Shown here: positions 1-6,689 of the stretch, one piece after another
Layout of the letters: each line of letters starts with the position of its first letter
Position numbering within the stretch: position 1 is the first letter of the stretch
DNA from: Mucilaginibacter segetis
Lineage (GTDB): Bacteria > Bacteroidota > Bacteroidia > Sphingobacteriales > Sphingobacteriaceae
DNA length: 64,000 nt
NCBI RefSeq assembly: GCF_016522075.1
Contig: NZ_JAEHFW010000004.1
Location: 1-64,000, forward strand
Direction: 5' to 3'
Notes under the pieces: generated by a model
What the model was told of the DNA's origin: nothing
Databases searched by the model: none
What the model saw: the letters and a program-made list of their open reading frames with translations, nothing else
Made by a program: the position numbers and the translations under genes

Positions 1-22
1 GTCGGTGCCCAATCTTAAAGTT

Positions 23-60
23 AAACCCTTCAACCTAAAGTTGAGGGGTTTCTTTGTTTT
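23..60 (+). terminator. Intrinsic terminator of a gene left of the window
   Basis: Twelve-base arms (23-34 and 40-51, one G-T wobble) enclose a five-base loop and are followed by a T-rich run. The T run lies on the + strand, so it should end a + strand transcript that starts left of this window. Confidence 0.7.
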
Positions 61-65
61 TATAC

Positions 66-110
66 AGTCCGCGAAGTAAGTAAAGTCCGGAAGACAGAAA
101 GTCCGCAAGA
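66..110. repeat. Short AGTCCG repeats
   Basis: AGTCCG followed by a purine-rich tail occurs three times, at 66-71, 84-89 and 100-105, spaced 18 and 16 bases apart. The spacing is irregular, so this is a degenerate low-complexity repeat rather than a CRISPR. No coding potential is visible. Confidence 0.55.
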
Positions 111-113
111 GAC

Positions 114-176
114 ATTCTAAATCCTAAAATATGAACTCTAAATCCTAAAGTATAAATCTCAAATCCTGAAAAACTT
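114..176. repeat. Three imperfect 21-bp tandem repeats
   Basis: Three consecutive 21-base units (114-134, 135-155, 156-176) share a core close to CTAAATCCTAAAA. The third is the most diverged. The array is AT-rich and lies in the gene-free left end beside the AGTCCG repeats. Confidence 0.55.
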
Positions 177-691
177 TAAACTTTACGCTTTATACTTGTA
201 ACTCCCGTGTCATTCAGAATGATAGAGATAAATTTTGTACCACTTCATCCCTGCAAAAGAGATTTATACGTGTCTTAAAATTTAATGGCGTATAGGGTAA
301 ACGGGGTTTACAGGTCTTAAATAATGCAGGTGGATAGGCAATACGTGTTTTTGCCCGACTGAATTTTATGCCTTTTGCTGCGGCTGTTTTAGGTGGCTTT
401 TCTGCTAAAAACACAGATTGCATCGCGTACAGGCGGTTTTTTGCACTATGGTTTGCTGCTGAAGCAAGCCGTGTGCCAAAACAAAAGAACGATTTTTTGA
501 TATTTTTGAAATTGAACAAGCGTGTGATGCCCAGGTTGAATGCTGCAGAACGCAGGATAACCCGGTAATAATTGCAATATAAATATACAGAAAATTCTTG
601 ATATATGGAAGCCTCCTTTATGTCTCACCTGCTTGCGAGGACTTTAAAATCCTTGTTAAGAGGTGCAAATAAATTTTGATATGAGAATCAT
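177..691. other. Gene-free stretch
   Basis: About 500 bases with no convincing gene. The open frames here are short, overlap on opposite strands, and have composition typical of chance frames. No RNA gene or recognisable remnant was identified. Confidence 0.5.
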
Positions 692-699
692 TATATTTG
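692..699 (+). promoter_or_regulatory. Bacteroidota -7 element (TAnnTTTG)
   Basis: TATATTTG is an exact match to the Bacteroidota -7 consensus, 23 bases before the GTG start at 723. No well-spaced -33 TTTG was seen, so it is only a partial promoter match. Confidence 0.4.
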
Positions 700-722
700 A
701 ATATAAATAATTTGATAACCGG

Positions 723-998
723 GTGGATAGCAGCGCAAACGTATATTTCAGGTCGAAAAGGGTTTCGTTAATAATTTTAGCGGTAACGGCCGTAGTTTGC
801 TCCAGACTATTGTTCTTCTTTTTTAAAGATCCGGAAGGCCCGAATTTGTTTGTAGTTGGTGTGATGGCGCTATTGCTGTTTGTTTTAGCTGCAGCGGTTT
901 ACCTTTTGGGCCCGTTAAAAATAAACGGGATCAATCGGCTTTCTTTGGTGATTGGAATACAGGTGCTCGCCGCAATAGTGCTTTATTTTTGCATGTAA
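723..998 (+). CDS. Small three-helix membrane protein, unknown function
   Basis: This is a 91-residue protein that starts with GTG. Three hydrophobic segments at about residues 15-34, 42-63 and 73-90 suggest a small integral inner-membrane protein. No catalytic or family motif is recognised. A consensus -7 element lies just upstream, and no other in-frame start sits close to it, which supports GTG at 723. The next gene is on the opposite strand, so this is probably a single-gene transcript. It could be a spurious frame, but the three regular hydrophobic segments argue against that. Confidence 0.55.
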   Translation: MDSSANVYFRSKRVSLIILAVTAVVCSRLLFFFFKDPEGPNLFVVGVMALLLFVLAAAVYLLGPLKINGINRLSLVIGIQVLAAIVLYFCM

Positions 999-1082
999 AG
1001 CCCCTTCTAAATCCCCTATAGATAGGTAGAGACCTTTTTTTAATTTAATGACTCATACCGCCCGCGATTTCTTGCTCTTCTG

Positions 1083-2837
1083 TTAAATTTCTACGGTATC
1101 TTTTTCACCTATCTGCTGACGCCACATGGCATAATATAAACCTTTTTGATCTATCAGATCGGGGTGCTTGCCCGATTCAATGATACGGCCTTTCTCCAGT
1201 ACGTATATCTGGTCGGCGTGCATAATGGTCGATAGACGGTGTGCTATCAATATGGTGATATGATCATTCATTACAGATACGTCGCGTATGGTTGCCGTAA
1301 TTTCCTCTTCGGTGATGGAATCCAGCGATGAGGTAGCCTCATCGAAAACCAGAATATCCGGCCGGCGCAATAACGAACGCGCTATAGACAGACGCTGCTT
1401 TTCGCCACCCGATACTTTTACTCCACCCTCACCTATCACGGTATCCAGCCCTTTATCGGCCCTTGCCATTAAGGTTTGGCAGGCCGCGCGTTGTAACACG
1501 TTAAAGCATTCCTCATCGGTAGCATCGGGGCGCACAAACTGCAGGTTCTCGCGAATAGTGCCCGAAAACAGTTGTGTATCCTGTGTTACAAAGCCTATCT
1601 TCTCGCGCAGATGGTCAAGATCAATATCCTTGCTCAAGGTATCGTTATACAAAATATCGCCATCAAGCGGCTGATAAAGGCCTACCAACAGCTTTACCAG
1701 TGTGGTTTTACCCGAACCCGAAGGCCCTACAAAAGCTATAGTTTCGCCGGTATGCGTTTCAAAGGTAATATGATTTAATGCGTTGCGGTTAGCGGTTAAA
1801 TGTTTAAAGCTAACATTACTGAAAGCCAATTTTTTTACACGCTCAAGCAATACGGGCTTTTCGGGTTTGGCATCAATAGGGATGTTTAATATCCTGTTAA
1901 AATTATCTAAGGATACCTGTGCCTCGCGCCACGACAGGATAACGTTGCCCAGTTCCTGCAGAGGGTTAAATAAAAAGAACGAGTAAAATAAAAAGCTGAA
2001 GTATTGTCCCGGTGATATGGTTTCCTGGAAAATGAGGAGTAACAGTATAACCACCATTACGCTGCGTACAAAGTTTACTGTGGTGCCCTGTACAAAGCTC
2101 ATACTGCGCACAAATTTTACCTTACGCAGTTCCAGATCGAGTATTTTATAGGTGGTATTGTTAAGGCGTTTGATCTCCTGCCGTGCCAGGCCGAGGCTTT
2201 TTATGAGTTCGATATTACGTAACGACTCCGTAGTTGAGCCTGCAAGCGCGGTGGTTTCGCCCACTATTTTACGCTGGATGGTTTTTATACGCTTGCTCAT
2301 GGCCATGCTCACAAACGTAATAACAGGTATGGCCGCAAAGTACACCAGGGTAACTTTATAGCTTACTGTTGCCGAGTAAACGATAACGAATATCATACCG
2401 ATAAGACTCACAAATAATATGCTGATGAACGAGGTAATGAACTTTTCGCAATCCAGCCGTACCTTTTGCAGCACGCCCAAAGTTTCGCCGCTGCGCTGAT
2501 CTTCAAAAACCTGGTAGGGCAGCTCAAGCGAGTGTGTTAAGCCATCGGCATACATTTCGGCACCTACCTTTTGGGTAATAATGTTAGTGAAATAATCCTG
2601 AAAGTTTTTTGCTATACGCGATACCATTGCCACGCCAATAGCCAGGCCAACCATTTTTAATACGCCGTAAACATATTCGTGGTGCGACAGCACCTTGTAT
2701 TTTTCGATAAAGTTATCAACTATACGACCGGTGATGTAAGGATCGAGCAGGGAGAAACCGATATTGGTAGCGGCTAAAAAGAGCGCTAAAACTACCACCC
2801 AACGGTGTTTTGATAAGTAGGAGATTAATATTTTCAT
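1083..2837 (-). CDS. ABC transporter, fused permease and ATPase
   Basis: This 584-residue protein has the half-transporter exporter architecture. Six transmembrane helices fill residues 1-310 and a nucleotide-binding domain follows. Walker A (GPSGSGKTT) is at about 371-379, the signature VSGGEKQ at 475-481, Walker B ILVFDE at 495-500, and an H-loop (IAHRLS) near the end. All catalytic motifs are intact, so it should work as an ATP-driven homodimer in the inner membrane. The substrate cannot be told; relatives are called multidrug, lipid A or peptide exporters. It is separated from upstream frr by a terminator, so it is probably transcribed on its own. Confidence 0.92.
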   Translation of the reverse strand: MKILISYLSKHRWVVVLALFLAATNIGFSLLDPYITGRIVDNFIEKYKVLSHHEYVYGVLKMVGLAIGVAMVSRIAKNFQDYFTNIITQKVGAEMYADGLTHSLELPYQVFEDQRSGETLGVLQKVRLDCEKFITSFISILFVSLIGMIFVIVYSATVSYKVTLVYFAAIPVITFVSMAMSKRIKTIQRKIVGETTALAGSTTESLRNIELIKSLGLARQEIKRLNNTTYKILDLELRKVKFVRSMSFVQGTTVNFVRSVMVVILLLLIFQETISPGQYFSFLFYSFFLFNPLQELGNVILSWREAQVSLDNFNRILNIPIDAKPEKPVLLERVKKLAFSNVSFKHLTANRNALNHITFETHTGETIAFVGPSGSGKTTLVKLLVGLYQPLDGDILYNDTLSKDIDLDHLREKIGFVTQDTQLFSGTIRENLQFVRPDATDEECFNVLQRAACQTLMARADKGLDTVIGEGGVKVSGGEKQRLSIARSLLRRPDILVFDEATSSLDSITEEEITATIRDVSVMNDHITILIAHRLSTIMHADQIYVLEKGRIIESGKHPDLIDQKGLYYAMWRQQIGEKDTVEI

Positions 2838-2852
2838 ACAGTATCAACAAAA

Positions 2853-2889
2853 ATAAAAAAAGGGAATGGCTAATAAGCTCATTCCCTTT
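2853..2889 (-). terminator. Terminator of frr
   Basis: Ten-base arms (AAAGGGAATG at 2859-2868 and its complement at 2880-2889) are followed on the minus strand by a run of T. It lies just after the frr stop codon. Confidence 0.8.
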
Positions 2890-2910
2890 AATTTGACATT
2901 TTGGTTAATA

Positions 2911-3474
2911 TTAAACCGTCATGATATCTTTTTCCTTCACATCCGAAAGCTGATCTATCTTAACGATATAAGCATCAGTAAGTTTTTGGATCTCACCCTC
3001 GCCAACCTTTATCTCATCTTCAGAAACACCTTCTGTTTTTAATTTTTTTATCTTTTCGTTAGCATCCTTACGAATGTTACGGATAGCTATCTTACCTGTT
3101 TCGGCTTCGCCTTTTGCTTTTTTAACCAGATCGCGGCGGCGCTCCTCGGTCAAAGGCGGAACGTTGATTCGGATAATAACCCCGTCGTTTTGTGGGTTTA
3201 AGCCCAAATTAGCTTCTTTAATAGCTTTTTCAATAGCTCCAAGTAATGATTTTTCCCATGGCTGTATAACTATGGTACGGGCATCGGGCGTGTTTACACT
3301 GCCTACCTGGCTTAAAGGTGTTGCTGTGCCGTAATAATCAACGGTAACATCATCCAGCATGGATGGGTTTGCCTTACCGGCGCGTATTTTTGTTAGTTCA
3401 CTATCCGTATGGGCAATGGCTTTTTCCATGGAAGCCTTTGCATCATCTACTTGTTTTTTAATGAGTTCGCTCAT
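2911..3474 (-). CDS. frr: Ribosome recycling factor
   Basis: This 187-residue protein is full length for RRF, which with EF-G splits post-termination ribosomes in the cytoplasm. The family signature is clear: an N-terminal helix with KIRAGKANPSMLDDV, then the VDYYGTATPLSQV segment, then the TEERRRDLVKKAKGEAE helix. In many bacteria frr follows pyrH; here no pyrH is next to it, and the gene has its own promoter-like element and terminator. Confidence 0.97.
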   Translation of the reverse strand: MSELIKKQVDDAKASMEKAIAHTDSELTKIRAGKANPSMLDDVTVDYYGTATPLSQVGSVNTPDARTIVIQPWEKSLLGAIEKAIKEANLGLNPQNDGVIIRINVPPLTEERRRDLVKKAKGEAETGKIAIRNIRKDANEKIKKLKTEGVSEDEIKVGEGEIQKLTDAYIVKIDQLSDVKEKDIMTV

Positions 3475-3494
3475 TGGTTTATTATTTTTTGTGA

Positions 3495-3502
3495 CAAAAA
3501 TA
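3495..3502 (-). promoter_or_regulatory. -7 element of frr
   Basis: On the minus strand TATTTTTG matches TAnnTTTG exactly, 20 bases before the frr ATG. No clear -33 box was seen at the usual distance. Confidence 0.45.
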
Positions 3503-3577
3503 GTAAAAAGTATTAAAGCGGCTTAATGTAATGCAGATATAGGACGTACTTTTTATCAGTAAGGCTGTGCCAAACGC

Positions 3578-4093
3578 TTATTGATCGGTGCTATGTTTTT
3601 GAGATACAAGCTTTTCTACCGGGTAACCCATAGCCTTACACCTGCTGATTATATGCTGTAATAAATTTTTATCGATAGATGGGGTACGGCTCATGATAAA
3701 CAAATATTTATGGTCAGGATGGCCAACTACCACGTAGGAATAATCATCTGCAAGCTCAATAACCCAGTAATCTACCTTATATGGCCATAAGAACTGGGCC
3801 TTCATTTCGGCATTATGCGTGCCCTCTACCTGAAATAGTTTAGAGTTTACAGAATGTACCCCGGGATCATTGCCTTTTTTATAGGTGGTAACCACGTTAT
3901 AATATTCCTTTTTTGCGTTCCAGTTGTAAGTAGTGGTAGTTTCTCGGGTGCCTTTATCAAAATAAGTAGGGATAGAGTATAAAGAATACCATTTACCGGC
4001 AAAGCGATGAAGATCAACGCTGTCAACCGGTTTATTGGGAATGCCTGTAAACGAACTGAAGAATAGTATTAAAGTTACATATAACGTTTTCAT
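3578..4093 (-). CDS. Bacterial lipocalin (Blc-like)
   Basis: This 171-residue secreted protein has an N-terminal signal segment of about 16-18 residues. The lipocalin signature GKWY is at 33-36, preceded by VDLHRFA and followed by a segment equivalent to the Blc 'P..F.KG' motif (PTYFDKG). Lipocalins form an eight-stranded barrel that binds lipids or other hydrophobic ligands; bacterial Blc proteins act at the envelope. No lipobox cysteine is seen, so it may be periplasmic rather than lipid-anchored. A copy of a 33-base direct repeat lies about 100 bases upstream. Confidence 0.85.
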   Translation of the reverse strand: MKTLYVTLILFFSSFTGIPNKPVDSVDLHRFAGKWYSLYSIPTYFDKGTRETTTTYNWNAKKEYYNVVTTYKKGNDPGVHSVNSKLFQVEGTHNAEMKAQFLWPYKVDYWVIELADDYSYVVVGHPDHKYLFIMSRTPSIDKNLLQHIISRCKAMGYPVEKLVSQKHSTDQ

Positions 4094-4193
4094 ATAAATA
4101 AAAAACGAGATAGGGAGCTGTACAGATTGTACTTTAAGCCTTAATTGTTACAACCAACAGGAGAGCGCAGGGGTATTTTCATATTGTCGTATG

Positions 4194-4226
4194 TCCGGAA
4201 ATTCCGCTGCGAAACGGACGGATAAG
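4194..4226. repeat. 33-bp direct repeat, copy A
   Basis: The core GAAATTCCGCT, then GAAA and CGGATAAG, is shared with copy B exactly 600 bases to the right, in the same orientation and about 80% identical. It lies between the small MBOAT-like gene and the lipocalin start. Confidence 0.6.
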
Positions 4227-4256
4227 TAAGGGGTGCTATAAGTTAGATACAATGGT

Positions 4257-4718
4257 TTAGGAATTCTGAATAAATTCCTTTACAAGTTTTATACTATGGA
4301 TAGTAAGCATTAAACAACTGCATATTATAGTCAGATTAATTAAGGCCCGTATAAGCCAGCGTTGTTTTGCGAAATTATGGTTGAGGACTTTTGTCAGCAA
4401 AACAGCAAGGCTAATAAAGAAAAACCAGGTTGTAAAAAACAGGGATGTACTGCCGCGAAAGATTATAGTAACAACATCATGGATCAGTCCGCAAAAAATG
4501 AAGGTGAAAATTAACGAAATAGAATTAGGAAAGATCTTTTTTAACGGCTTAAAAATAAACTTACCAAGGTAATAGCCAAAGACGGGATTCCAAAAATTCC
4601 AAAAAGCTGAAAAATTTTTAGCGCCGAGTGACCGGTAAAGATTATTTCTTAATGATTTTGGACTACCGATTGCTACGCCATTTCTTTTCTTTATATACTC
4701 GGTTAAAGTTATATGCAT
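4257..4718 (-). CDS. Small MBOAT-like membrane protein
   Basis: From the internal ATG at 4718 this gives 153 residues; the frame stays open to an ATG at 4781, but the extra 21 residues are cysteine-rich and look non-native. The segment with FWNFWNPVFGYYLGKF, then a hydrophobic helix with GLIHD, resembles the C-terminal part of membrane-bound O-acyltransferases, where the conserved histidine follows such a pattern. Three to four hydrophobic helices are visible. It is far shorter than a normal MBOAT (about 400 residues), so it is either a reduced relative or not an enzyme. Direct repeats lie on both sides. Confidence 0.6.
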   Translation of the reverse strand: MHITLTEYIKKRNGVAIGSPKSLRNNLYRSLGAKNFSAFWNFWNPVFGYYLGKFIFKPLKKIFPNSISLIFTFIFCGLIHDVVTIIFRGSTSLFFTTWFFFISLAVLLTKVLNHNFAKQRWLIRALINLTIICSCLMLTIHSIKLVKEFIQNS

Positions 4719-4793
4719 ATTGATGTGACACGAGGTAATGCGACCAGCGCAAAAATATTTATCCATTTGGCTATAAAGCATATGGGTGTTTTA

Positions 4794-4827
4794 TCCTGAA
4801 ATTCCGCTAAGAAAACGAGCGGATAAG
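4794..4827. repeat. 33-bp direct repeat, copy B
   Basis: This is the partner of the copy at 4194-4226. In this copy TCCGCT and AGCGGA can pair as a small hairpin around a nine-base loop. It ends 13 bases from the outermost possible start of the small membrane gene. Confidence 0.6.
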
Positions 4828-4884
4828 GTATACCATGCAGGTGGTAATTAGCCAAAGAAAAGGCGGAGTCGCAAAAAAATGATG

Positions 4885-4921
4885 CAAATAAAAAGCACGC
4901 TGACAATAAATTGAAAGCGTG
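4885..4921 (-). terminator. Terminator of the RRM gene
   Basis: On the minus strand CACGCT and AGCGTG pair around a 14-base loop and are followed by CTTTTTATTTG. The stem is short (six pairs), but its position fits the RRM transcript's end. Confidence 0.55.
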
Positions 4922-4938
4922 TTAATGGAAATATGATT

Positions 4939-4976
4939 TACAGCAAAACACTGTTGGTTAACAATGTTTTGCTGTA
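4939..4976 (-). other. Strong hairpin in the 3' leader-out of the RRM gene
   Basis: Twelve-base perfect arms (TACAGCAAAACA at 4939-4950 and its complement at 4965-4976) lie 15 bases past the RRM stop codon. No T run follows, so it is not itself a classic terminator. It could stabilise the message or bind the encoded protein. Confidence 0.6.
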
Positions 4977-4990
4977 GGTAAACATCTGTT

Positions 4991-5368
4991 TTACCAGCGA
5001 CTGCCGCCGCCGCGATTGCTATCTTTTGAATAGCCGCCACCGCCGCCACCACGATTGCCACCGCCGTAACCGCCGCCACGGTTGCCACCGCCAAAACCAC
5101 CACCGCCTCTGCGATCGCCTGGTTTTTTATCTTCGGCCTGGCTCACTGCGATTGAACGACCGGCAACTTCAGAACCATTCAGACCTGAAATTGCTTTTTG
5201 AGCGCTTTCGTCATCGGGCATTTCAACAAATCCGAAACCTTTGCTTCTTCCGGATTCCCTGTCGATAATAATTTTAACGGTGCTTACTTCACCATAAGCT
5301 TCAAAAAGCTCTTTTAAATCTGCTTCCTCTAAAGAATAAGGAAGACTTCCTACGAATATGTTCATCAA
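4991..5368 (-). CDS. Glycine-rich RRM RNA-binding protein
   Basis: This is 125 residues long. A single RRM domain covers residues 2-80, with RNP2 (NIFVGSLP) at 3-10 and RNP1 (KGFGFVEM) at 43-50, including the aromatic residues that stack on RNA. The tail from about 85 is made of arginine-glycine-glycine and tyrosine repeats, as in small cold-inducible RNA-binding proteins of cyanobacteria and Bacteroidota. It probably binds single-stranded RNA in the cytoplasm. It has a leader of about 45 bases with a consensus -7 element, and a strong hairpin just after its stop, which fits post-transcriptional control, though that is inference. Confidence 0.93.
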   Translation of the reverse strand: MMNIFVGSLPYSLEEADLKELFEAYGEVSTVKIIIDRESGRSKGFGFVEMPDDESAQKAISGLNGSEVAGRSIAVSQAEDKKPGDRRGGGGFGGGNRGGGYGGGNRGGGGGGYSKDSNRGGGSRW

Positions 5369-5420
5369 AAAATTAGTTTAGTAATGATCAGTTTTTTTTG
5401 CTGTCATTATTTTGTTTACC

Positions 5421-5428
5421 CAAATATA
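5421..5428 (-). promoter_or_regulatory. -7 element of the RRM gene
   Basis: On the minus strand TATATTTG matches TAnnTTTG. A TTG lies 22 bases upstream (at 5451-5453 on the other strand), slightly farther than the usual spacing. A leader of about 45 bases would follow. Confidence 0.5.
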
Positions 5429-5509
5429 GAATAGATATTAATGATTTGTACAATAATTTATTAAACTGTGTACTTTATTTTATTTTAAGGTCAAATTATG
5501 GGCCGAAAT

Positions 5510-5962
5510 TTAAATAATTGAGGTTATTTGATAGTTTTTTTCATTTAAGGAAAAAGTTTCCCCTGTTTTTTTGCCTGTTAACTTTAATCCGATAGGGGAA
5601 GCTGGAGATACCGCATAGTAACTTTTCCCATCAAGACTTAATATTCCGGCGCTTATAGCAATGTAAAACGTTCCGTTATTGGTAGTTACCAAACTGCCGG
5701 GCGCAGCTGTTGTATAAACGGGTGTATAGTGTACCTGGTTAAGCGCTACCATAAGTTTGTTAGCTTCAGTTAACTGTGCCATGTTACGGTTAGTTTCCTG
5801 CTGCATCATTTCTCGGCCCGTTTCATATTTATCGCCGGCGCTGCTTTTAGTATCATCCTTTGCGGCATTTTGAGCTTCTTTTATAGCATCTTCCGCGGCC
5901 TGCATCCGGCTTTGTACATAATCGATACATAACTTATGCAGAGTGGCCTTTATATCATCCAT
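5510..5962 (-). CDS. GreA/GreB C-terminal-like protein
   Basis: This 150-residue protein has an N-terminal helical half, with SAGDKYETGREMMQQE at about residues 41-56, and a C-terminal beta half ending in SPIGLKLTGKKTGETF. The order of an N-terminal coiled helix pair and a 'SP.G..L.GKK.GD' motif is that of the GreA/GreB transcript cleavage factor superfamily. Similar Bacteroidota proteins are often mislabelled 3-oxoacyl-ACP synthase. Whether it binds RNA polymerase is unknown. A terminator-like hairpin lies about 50 bases upstream. Confidence 0.65.
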   Translation of the reverse strand: MDDIKATLHKLCIDYVQSRMQAAEDAIKEAQNAAKDDTKSSAGDKYETGREMMQQETNRNMAQLTEANKLMVALNQVHYTPVYTTAAPGSLVTTNNGTFYIAISAGILSLDGKSYYAVSPASPIGLKLTGKKTGETFSLNEKNYQITSII

Positions 5963-6011
5963 CAGGGTAAAAATCAGGACGCTAATATGGGTAAAATAGG
6001 TGAAAGGTATA

Positions 6012-6059
6012 AGGGCAATAAAAACAAAAGCCCCGGAGCACTCGCTGCCCGGGGACTTT
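6012..6059 (-). terminator. Intrinsic terminator with no obvious gene
   Basis: CCCCGG (6031-6036) pairs with CCGGGG (6049-6054), extended by AAAG and CTTT, and is followed on the minus strand by CTTTTGTTTTTATT. It lies in the gap between divergent genes, where no protein-coding gene would need it. Confidence 0.7.
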
Positions 6060-6110
6060 CAACCTAAACCTTATCACAATTATAAGTGTATTGCACTTAC
6101 AGTGATATAA
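6012..6110 (-). ncRNA. Candidate structured small RNA or leader
   Basis: Reading the minus strand, TATCAC/GTGATA arms (6102-6107 with 6072-6077) enclose TAAGTG/CACTTA arms (6094-6099 with 6083-6088), giving a nested stem-loop. A short linker follows, then a GC-rich hairpin (CCCCGG/CCGGGG) and a T-rich tail. No protein frame lies on this strand upstream of it. It is either a small RNA of about 100 bases or an attenuator in the leader of the GreA-like gene. Confidence 0.4.
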
Positions 6111-6291
6111 ACGAAATTGGGTGAGCTATGATACATCACTTAATTAAAGTTGACATAAAAATGATAAAACTAAAAAACGATGTAGATGTTAACTTTTGAA
6201 AATACTTTTAAAAGTATTAAACCTTAAATATTTTTAGTTGTCTGTTACATTATAGCAAGCCATTACGTAAGGGTTGTATAAAATCAGTTTT

Positions 6292-6399
6292 ATGATCAGG
6301 AATTTTAAAAAAGAGATGAACAGTTATGAAGCGACGCTGATCTTGCTTTCGATATTGTTGGTACTCATTGGCCTTTTTGAATTAATGCCGCTAAAATAA
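6292..6399 (+). CDS. 35-residue single-helix membrane peptide
   Basis: This short frame encodes MIRNFKKEMNSYEA, then a hydrophobic helix at about residues 13-30 and a short polar end. The positively charged N-terminus suggests the N-in orientation. No family is recognised and no consensus promoter was seen. A neighbouring small membrane protein on the same strand begins 105 bases downstream. The helix is regular enough to suggest a real small protein, but chance cannot be ruled out. Confidence 0.4.
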   Translation: MIRNFKKEMNSYEATLILLSILLVLIGLFELMPLK

Positions 6400-6503
6400 A
6401 CCTTCCCTGTATTATACTTATCAACTCCAGTTGCGCTTAAAACAAAGCCCGGTTAATTTGGTTATCTGTAAACATTAATTAAAAGCACTTAACCATAAAA
6501 AAT

Positions 6504-6689
6504 ATGAACCTAAAACGCACATTTGGCACCGTACTTACTGTATTAGGAATAATAGGACTTATTTATACCGGAGTAGAAGTTATACAGCATACCGGTGAAG
6601 CAACTACACTTATTGTTATTGGTGTAATTTCAGTTATTTTCTTCTTTACAGGCGTTGGGCTTGTACGCAACACTAAAGACGAAGCTTAG
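6504..6689 (+). CDS. Small two-helix membrane protein
   Basis: This is 61 residues with hydrophobic helices at about 7-27 and 33-53, basic residues at the start (MNLKRT) and a charged tail (RNTKDEA). Similar two-helix proteins of unknown role are common in Sphingobacteriaceae. Its last 17 bases overlap the end of the capA-like gene on the other strand, so the two transcripts run into each other. Confidence 0.7.
   Translation: MNLKRTFGTVLTVLGIIGLIYTGVEVIQHTGEATTLIVIGVISVIFFFTGVGLVRNTKDEA

Noticed and set aside
214-628. Overlapping open frames on both strands in the left gene-free stretch
   Set aside because: They overlap each other on opposite strands, lack recognisable motifs and have chance-like composition.
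4807-5103. Alanine- and valine-rich frame antisense to the glycine-rich tail
   Set aside because: It reflects the low-complexity GGN repeats read in another frame, not a real gene.
5010-5110. Repeated triplets that might look like a repeat array
   Set aside because: They encode the arginine-glycine-rich tail of the RRM protein. They have no CRISPR-like spacer structure.
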